A stretch of DNA of 30,301 nt from Spirogloea muscicola (taxonomy: Eukaryota; Streptophyta; Zygnematophyceae; Spirogloeales; Spirogloeaceae): positions 414,761 through 445,061 of the forward strand of contig WELB01000077.1 of NCBI GenBank assembly GCA_009602725.1, written 5' to 3'. Positions 23,301-30,301 of this stretch are shown piece by piece. Position 1 is the first letter of the stretch; the number at the start of each line of letters is the position of its first letter. Both the position numbers and the translations under genes were made by a program. The notes beneath the pieces were generated by a model. It worked only from the letters and a program-made list of their open reading frames with translations. It was not told the origin of the DNA and made no database searches.

Positions 23301-26300
23301 CTGTGTCAAAGGAGTGTCGCTTCCCCGATTCAAGTTGCAGATAGTCAGGAACCCCCTCTGACCATCTTTGTCCTCTGATAGTACATGAATGCGAGGTCAG
23401 ACTGGAATGTGGAGGCGCAATTTGGGACTCTGGAAGATTACTTCACGAGCGTGCGGGCCAAAGCGTCACACAACTCTCAAGTTCTTGGAGACGTGGCTGA
23501 TGTTAATGCTGCTGACAGTGGCGTTGCAGTGGCTCATGCACCTGAACACCTTCATAAAAAGACTGCGGTTGCCGGGTTCCCTTCTCTGTCAGGGGACTTC
23601 TTCACATATTCAGACAGAGTGCAGGACTACTGGAGCGGATACTTCACATCCCGTCCTTTCTACAAGGTTGGTATTTGCATGTGCCCTTCAAGTAGCATGA
23701 GTAGCTGCCATGCCCAATCAAACTATGGAACCTTTGACCTTTAAATTCCGAGGTTCCTTAACCTGCTCAGGGCTCGTTGCCTGGCAACTTCATTCAACAA
23801 AGGTGGAGGGAGCAAGGAGTCACAGGTAGGGTGCATGGGCAGGGACTGCTCTGGCTAACAGCTTGTCCGTCCCTGTTCAGGCTGTTGACAGAGTCCTGGA
23901 GCAGACATTGCGAGCGACAGAGATTCTCTTCTCGCTCTCTAAGGCCTACTGTTCTCGGAACAGTGAGTCATCGGCACCCCTGTTTCTTGATAGGGATGCA
24001 GAGCAGCTGCTGGAGGCCCGTCGTAACTTGGCCCTATTCCAGGTTAGTGCTCAGCTGCAATTGGCAGATCTCCTTACAAAGGCTCGTCTTAGCATGCTTG
24101 GCAAGACTACATGCTATGTAGGAAAGCAGCACCTCCGTTGACTGCTACCATGAGAGCTTGTGAAGGCTGCTCCTCCTTCCTGAATCTCTACGTGGTTCGC
24201 CTAGTATCATCCTTCCAGTTGACCAGCCAGGCACCAAGCGATGCTTGATGCAGGACATAGCAAATGATGGTCAATGATGGTTTCTTTATGCCATAACAGC
24301 ATCACGATGGTATCACGGGAACAGCAAAGGACCATGTGATGGACGACTATGGGAGAAGGATGCATGGTTCTCTAAGGGCTTTGCAGAAGCTGATGGAGAC
24401 TTCGATAACAGCAATGCTTCAGAGATCATCCCAGAAAGGAATCTGCTCAACTTCTGCTCTTGACTTCTTCACGTCACAGGAGGTGTGCTCCACCTTTATC
24501 ATGCACTTGCAGCTGCAAGCACCTGCTGCTTCAAGTGTGTGATAGGTGCTTCCACTTAGAAGTGCGTGATCTTAATCAACGCGCTGAGGGTGTTGATCTA
24601 TCAGATTCGGAGTGAACATAATGTCCTGCCTGAGAGAGCAGTTGTGGAAGTGGACGTAGAGGGCACCAAAAGAGTGGTCATCTACAATCCTTTGGAGGAA
24701 ACCGCCGAGCAGGTGGTTAGCATAGTTGTTGATCACCACCTCTATGGAGTCCTCGATTCCAAAATGAAATGCGTCATGAGCCAGGTGCGCTTTCTGCAAC
24801 TCTCAGCAAGTGCCATATATTCGACCATAGCACATGCTCTTCGCAGTCTAGTGTCAGGGAAATCGATGCGAAGGCGTTTGTACGCATTATTTCCTGTATG
24901 GGTTGCGAATATTCATGTCAGTCCCCTCATTACTAAGCTGTACTTGAATGGCAATTGAAATGACATCATTCTCACCAACTACTTGTGCAATGCGTACTGA
25001 TGGATGTATCCGCGTATCCCTGTATCAGAGGACTCCGCAGTGGAAGCTACACAGCCAGGGACAAAGTACGGGGAAACACATCCTGCACTGGATGGCAAAA
25101 GTTCCACCGCTTGGCCTCCAGGTCCAGATGTCTTGCCCACTGAGTTCCGCAAAGCTGGCCTACGATAAGATTGCAGTCTGCTTGTACAGCTGCTTTGAAA
25201 GAGGCACTGCTCTTACGTTGTCACCGTTGATAATCCTTTCCACTTATGTTGAGGTTACTAAGACCTGCTGACTCCATGGACCCGGCTGCGCATGGGCAGA
25301 CCTACTTCCTTGTGCAGAATGGCGTTCATCGCTGCATGTCGTCACAGGAGTCCACTATATTTGTGTACAATGCTCCTCAAGACTTCCAGTGCCCCTCTTC
25401 TTACCTCTGCCACGCGTCACCATCCAATGACAGTTTGGCATCAATACAAAACACCCACCTCGAGCTGTTCTTTGGCATGGCTGACGGCCTCCTTCGTCAT
25501 GCCAAGGTGATATATGGCATTGCATGGAAGGGGCACAAAATCTCATCAGTTTAATAGTATTGCAGTCTCCGCTGTAGTCAGCGGCACTTGAAATGAGCGC
25601 TTCTTACTGTGCCGTCATTAGTGTAGCTTGCAAGCGATTAGAGCCCAGAATGCTGGTCCTATATTGACCCTTGCGAACTCAAGGCTTGAGATGCCTGTTA
25701 TCAGGTCCTGGCAAGCGGAGCCGAATATCAACTTCAGGAGCAATTTTTGATGTACAAAGACACAAGCAGTGGAGCATATCTCTTCACCCCAAACGGGGAA
25801 GCAGTGCCCATTATCAAGGCAGGGGGACTGAGTCTTGTGACAACTGGACCTCTGGTGCATGAGGTGTACAGCGCGTTCAGATCAACGGATGGAGGCTTTG
25901 CACCGGTCGTCAGGAGGGCCCGTTTGTACGAGGGCAACACAGTCCAGGCTGCCATCGTGGAGATGGCTCACCGGGTGGAGCTGCGCCAAGCAAACTCTGA
26001 GCTCATTGTCAGGTATCAGACAGGAGTGCAGAGCGGAAAAGTCTTCTACTCAGACCTCAATGGTTTCCAGGCAAGCTTCTCCTCCAAATGCGGCTACTGT
26101 ATCACTCTATGCTTCTCCATACGGCAATGTCATGCCACGCAAGAAACACGTGGTCATCCTCATTAGGACAGACAGTCCTCAGTCACATCCGGCACCATCT
26201 CGATGGTTTGGCTGCAGACTGTTCGCCGAGAAACATTGGACAAGATACCTTTGCAGGGGAACTACTACCCCATGCCTTCGCTTGCATTTCTTCAGGTAGG

Positions 26301-28070
26301 AGCCTCGCCTGACAATGTCAGTAATCTGTTGTTTGTAGCACCTGTCTGTGGGTGTGCAACAACCAGAAAGCACAATCATAGTTTCATAGGTTATGTGTCA
26401 GTCAAGATATAGCATAGGTTGTCACAGTCCTTGATGGCTGGCTAGGTAGACTGTAGAAAAGTCTGTGTCCATCTTGATGCAAGCACTCAGCTGGCTCTTT
26501 CATATTTCTTATACGACATGAACATTGGCTGATCACTTGCAGGGGGCCAATGGGGCCCGCTTCTCTGTCCACTCACGGCAGGCAGTGGGGGTGGCCAGCC
26601 TACAGGTCTGACGTTCCCCATGATGCAGTCAGTTAAATGTCCACACGATGCCATCAGCGCAGTCACCAATTATGCCCTCAAACTCAAACTAACAGCGCAC
26701 CCGCTGCCAATGCTCTTTGGCTATGTTGCGGCAGTCTGGTTGGCTGGAGATGATGCTTGACCGGCGCCTCCTCAGCGATGACAACCGCGGGCTGGGCCAG
26801 GTCCTCGTTTGCCACTGAGCGGCGTCAGACTCTTATCGCTGCAAACCCTTTCCCTTCTATGGATATAGACTCAGAAAACAGCATTGCTCGCAGTGATGCA
26901 AAACTGTCGCCCGGTATGTGAAGTACACTTCCGGCTGATGCAGGGAGTCACAGACAATCACCCCGTAGAGAATGTGCTCCACCTCCTGCTTGAGAGCAAC
27001 AGCAGCAGGGCCGAGCCCCTGGCACAAGCTGCCTCGCCCCTCCTCCCCTCCCTCCTCTCCCACCGAGTAGGGGCGCAGCTCAATTATCCTCTTCACGTTT
27101 TTGTGGGTAGGCGGGAGGCCGTGGAATTACTTGAGGTAAAAGCAAAACTCTTAGGCCTGTATTGCATGTTGCCATGTGGGATCCTGTGAGCATGATTGTT
27201 ATGGCAAAGTCTCTGTGAGCTTGCAGAGGTCAGGCAGATTCCAAGTCATGGACTCGACATGCAAATTCTGACACCCTGAGGCGCCTCCTTGGCAACAGAC
27301 GAAGGCTCAGAAGCACTCAGCAATGAGGCCCACTTTTGCGCCGCTACGAGGGAGCCTCCCGTGTGACTTCCACATTGTGAACATGAAGGTCCACCGGCCG
27401 CTCAGCACGGACAAGGGTACTACCGACAGCGATGCCAAGGGTCCCGAGGCAGAGCCCCGCACGGCACTGCTCCTGCAGCGACGCGGTTGGGATTGTGCAT
27501 ACAGGTGCGTAAGCTTTTCACCAGCGGCATTGACGTCGCTAGGCTCACGCACATTTGTAATGGCAAACGGGTCAAGTACTATGGCCACCATCAGTCAACA
27601 TGTTTGCCCCTTGGCTGACTGTGATTCGGCTGGTGCAGCGCCGAGGCAAGGCCTGGAAGGATGGCCTGCAGTGCCACCCTCGATGGCCGCCTTAGCATGC
27701 AGGCCATGTTCTCCAGGTGAACCATCACAGGACTATGCTTGGCACACCTCCCGTTCGGCAGCGGAATCTTGCTCTGATGCAGCCACTTCTGTGGCGTTTC
27801 TCTCCCAGCCCTGATGCTGGCCTTCATGCTCGTGATACGTGTTGTGATTGCAGTCTGATCGCGTCTGAATTCAGAGAGATGCCGCTCTCACTGTTGCACA
27901 AAGAGGACACACTGCCCACAGAGGCGTTGGATGGCCACAAGGTGGGCGAGGCTGACAGCAGCGCCAGCACCCATCGGAAGGACCTTCTGCGGCAGTCGCG
28001 CGCTGTGCAAGGCTCGCTCCAGGTGGACCCCATGGAGATCGTGGCGGTCAAGTTTGACCTTGGCTTGTGA
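20357..28070 (+). CDS. GMII: Golgi alpha-mannosidase II (GH38)
   Basis: This type II Golgi membrane enzyme removes two mannoses from GlcNAc-Man5-GlcNAc2, opening the path to complex N-glycans. Twenty-two exons join in frame: 20357-20535, 20704-20851, 21127-21270, 21380-21529, 21741-21773, 22011-22148, 22474-22644, 22799-23038, 23382-23666, 23881-24042, 24300-24482, 24605-24784, 25029-25121, 25300-25506, 25705-26070, 26218-26295, 26543-26605, 26735-26800, 26944-27135, 27311-27504, 27639-27716 and 27854-28070, giving 1188 residues, close to the land-plant length. A basic 29-residue cytosolic tail precedes one membrane segment (about 30-47). Active-site motifs are PHSHNDPGW (zinc ligands H127, D129), WAIDPFGHS (nucleophile D241) and HHDGITGT (residues 551-558). 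Also clear are [49 protein letters not shown] and GAQLNYPL. Exon 5 is only 33 bp. Intron 15 has a GC donor. Confidence 0.96.
26071..26217 (+). other. GC-AG intron 15 of alpha-mannosidase II
   Basis: The exon ends DLNGFQ at CCAG, the intron begins GCAAGC, and the next exon starts [13 protein letters not shown] after GCTGCAG. Family alignment allows no other phase-0 junction nearby. Confidence 0.85.
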
Positions 28071-28155
28071 CAGCACCGAAGACGATATGCAATTGGCATG
28101 AAACTTTCACTGACTCGGCGGCATGCACTTTTCCACTGCAACAATGGCAGTGGCA
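28071..28155. other. 85-bp convergent gap, alpha-mannosidase II and GnT-II
   Basis: Only 85 bp separate the facing stop codons. The two transcripts almost certainly overlap at their 3' ends, each running into the last exon of the other. Confidence 0.7.
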
Positions 28156-30301
28156 TCAGTGATGTTTCAATTGCAGCTGTGGCTGTGAATGCCGGTACAT
28201 CTGCGCCATGTAGAGGCAGAGCTCGCGGTCGCGACGATCTGACCAGCCGCCGTAGCCCTGGAAGCCGGTTTCGCTGACCGGTACGACGTCTTGCTTGACA
28301 TCTGTGACGTCAGCAGCGCTCGCCACCCATGGCACGAGGTCGGTGTTCTCAATCCTAGGCAGATCCAGCTGGTCGCCAGCGCTGCCGCACTGGCCGGCCT
28401 TCTGGTGCAGGCCGCACTTGCCGAGGTGCACAGCGCTCGAGCGTGCGGCCCGCAGCGAGTGGCGGTGCGGCAGGATGCGGGCAATGGCTGTCCACATTGT
28501 AATGTCCCAATTATAGTCGTCAAAATTGCAGAAGGCCGGCGCCGCCACCCGCAGCACGTTCCAGAAGGTGCGGTTGAAGGCGTAGCCCACGTTGCTCATC
28601 TTGGCAGCCACCAGGCGGCCGGCAGGTGCTAACTCGCCACGCGAGTTCACATCAAAGGGTGCCAGGTTGAAGGCAATGCAGTAGGGGCACAGCGGAGCCT
28701 TGAGGGCAGCGAGCACCTGCGCGCTGCGGTACGCATTGGGGAACAGAAAGTGGTCCTCCTCGAAGAACAGCATGTGGCCGTCGAAGCCTGCGATTTCTGC
28801 GAGGGTCGCAACACGAGGCAAGAGGTGAGCAGAGCATGAGGGATGAGAGATGGCAGGTGCAACAAGAGATGTCTACTCTGCACCTTGCACCAGAGCATGC
28901 AAGGGAAGGCATTGTAGGCCATCAGTGCTGCTGCCTGCGTGGCTCCCTCCTCTATCTTCGCTCTAGCCAGATCAGTGCCGTCGTTGTCAGGTTGAGCCTC
29001 TAGAAATGGTTAGCAATGCCAGTCCAAGTGCAGCACTTCGCTGCTGATGCTGTTTCTTTGCCAGCTTGTGAAGTAAGACTCAAGTCTTATCACACGGGTG
29101 AGAATAAGCCTATATGTAATCTCTGGAACTCACCAGGGAGGCCGTCCCAGACAGTGTTCATGAGCCACCACCAGTGGTGCTTGAGCGACACAATGCGCTC
29201 CTCGCGGTAGTGCCCGTACCGGTCCGGGTTGCCGTGGCAGCCGGGACGCGCTTCGCGGTCTGCAGCATCACGGCAGTCATCGAGGGCCTCTGCAGGAAAG
29301 GTCGCCACCGAACCCTCCCCGGCAACGCCGGCCTTGAAGAGGTGTGGCGAGAACTCGGCATAGATCTGCTTCACTTGGCAGAACCGGATGCCACGCACAA
29401 TGGCGTCCACCTCGTCGTACTGCCCGTCGTGGCTGCCACCGCCACCGCGCCCGGCCGCCGCCCAGCGCGCGTCTGTGCGGCGTCAGCGGCGGTAGCAGAC
29501 TAGGATACGTACTCTTCACTAGACTCGTTGAGCGCCCAAACCCTGACGATGAAAACCTTCGCCGTCCACTTGATCATCCGCAATCTAACAAGCAGAGCGA
29601 CTCAGAGACCATCTGCCAACGGTAGCAGCAAATGCGATCCTCTCTTGCCCATTCCCCTCTAAATCTAGCCCTCTCTCCCTCCTCGTTAGCCTCCTGCCCT
29701 TTGGGTGGCACCAGAAGGCAAAGCCACTGGGGAGGAGGGATGGAGGAAGGGCGGGTGTATACGCGCTACCAGACTGCACGTGTTGTGGACCCTCAGACAG
29801 GCTAGCGACCCGAGCCCAATACACTGAACCTACACACCTGACAATCAGGAGCGTCTCGTTGATGCCCTCCACGTTGGCGAGCGCGTCGACGATCGGGCGC
29901 AGGTAATGTGGGCGGTTGTGCACGTAGAGCACGAGCACGACGCGGTCGGGGGCCAGAGATGGGAAGAGGTCCTGCAGCGGCCGCCAGGGCGCCCGTGTCG
30001 GCGAGAGAGCGGCAGCAAGGGAAGGTGGAGACCGGGAGAGCGAAGCAGGGGAGGAGGGAGGAGATGGGGGGGGTTCAGAAGGAGGGAGGAGGGAGAGCGG
30101 GAGGAGAGGAGGGAGGGAGGGCCACTGGCGGAGGGGCGGCGGCGCACCTGGTTGATGGGCGGCCGCCGCTTGAACTCCGCGAGCGCTGCGGAGCGCGCAT
30201 TGGCGGGCGGGATGGCATAGCCGCCGTACGTGAACCCGCCGCCGGCGTCCGGCGGTGGCGGCGGCCCCCGCTCCTGCTGCGGCGGGTCCCCAGCCGCCGC
30301 C
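28156..30301 (-). CDS. GNTII: N-acetylglucosaminyltransferase II (MGAT2), 5' end outside window
   Basis: The enzyme adds beta-1,2-GlcNAc to the alpha-1,6 mannose arm of the product of alpha-mannosidase II, in the Golgi. Four exons are visible (5' to 3'): 30148-30301, 29838-29971, 29134-29432 and 28156-28796, in frame and giving about 408 residues to the stop. Conserved parts in order are VLVLYVHNRPHYL, ANVEGINETLLIVSHDG, RFCQVKQIY, HGNPDRYGHYREERIVSLKH then HWWW, the metal-binding block FFEEDHFLFPNAY, FNLAPFDV, MSNVGYAFNR, FDDYNWDITMW, SSAVHLGKCGLHQ and GFQGYGGWSDRRDRELCL. The first visible exon is a Pro/Gly-rich stem; the cytosolic tail and membrane anchor lie beyond the window edge. The protein ends in a Gln/His-rich tail (QPQLQLKHH). 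Confidence 0.94.
30014..30121. repeat. G/A-rich tract in GnT-II intron
   Basis: About 108 bp are almost all G and A on the plus strand, with GGAGG and GGGAGGGAGGG units. In the GnT-II transcript it reads as a long pyrimidine tract, but it sits near the 5' side of the intron rather than at the acceptor. The G runs could form a quadruplex or triplex DNA. Confidence 0.75.

Noticed and set aside
28291-28632. 113-residue plus-strand frame opposite GnT-II
   Set aside because: It is the antisense shadow of the conserved last exon of GnT-II.
1-30301. CRISPR array, insertion sequence or bacterial operon
   Set aside because: The window is intron-rich nuclear DNA; no regularly spaced repeats, transposase frames or operon spacing were seen.

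Overview
The window is nuclear DNA of a green-lineage eukaryote (Viridiplantae). It holds seven protein-coding genes, five of them complete, cut into short GC-rich exons by about 76 small introns that mostly end in TGCAG. The products fit this lineage: a plant-type GH35 beta-galactosidase with a C-terminal SUEL lectin domain, a SMU1 splicing factor that reads almost like the land-plant protein, a plastid-type uracil phosphoribosyltransferase, a plant-like Golgi alpha-mannosidase II, and N-acetylglucosaminyltransferase II. I saw no TGTAA signal shortly after the stop codons, whereas many chlorophyte genes carry one. With the close match to land-plant proteins this tilts me towards a streptophyte alga, but the species cannot be fixed from the sequence alone.

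Layout, left to right: (1) 3-2262, +, 3' part of a gene resembling the plastid transcription-associated protein pTAC6/PAP8 (name tentative); (2) 2927-9805, +, GH35 beta-galactosidase, 19 exons, 953 aa; (3) 10027-15183, -, SMU1, 16 exons, 513 aa; (4) 15833-16754, +, a small coiled-coil protein I cannot name; (5) 16849-19704, -, plastid uracil phosphoribosyltransferase, 12 exons, 294 aa; (6) 20357-28070, +, Golgi alpha-mannosidase II, 22 exons, 1188 aa; (7) 28156-30301, -, GnT-II, 3' part, 4 exons. From gene 2 onward the strands alternate, so neighbours are either tail to tail (220, 94 and 85 bp between stop codons) or head to head (about 650 bp between start codons). Both head-to-head gaps carry long CCG/CGG runs.

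The exon models were built by hand from family similarity, reading-frame phase and splice sites. In all five complete genes the exon lengths sum to an exact multiple of three, and four of the five give a protein of the length usual for a recognised family.

The most interesting point is functional. Mannosidase II and GnT-II catalyse consecutive steps of complex N-glycan maturation in the Golgi: trimming two mannoses, then adding GlcNAc to the freed alpha-1,6 arm. Here they sit tail to tail with 85 bp between stops. A secreted beta-galactosidase, a family with some members that trim plant N-glycans, lies in the same 30 kb. Other points worth a look are a 19-bp hairpin in a SMU1 intron, a perfect inverted pair of 12-unit CGG repeats in the UPRT/mannosidase gap, and three GC-AG introns.
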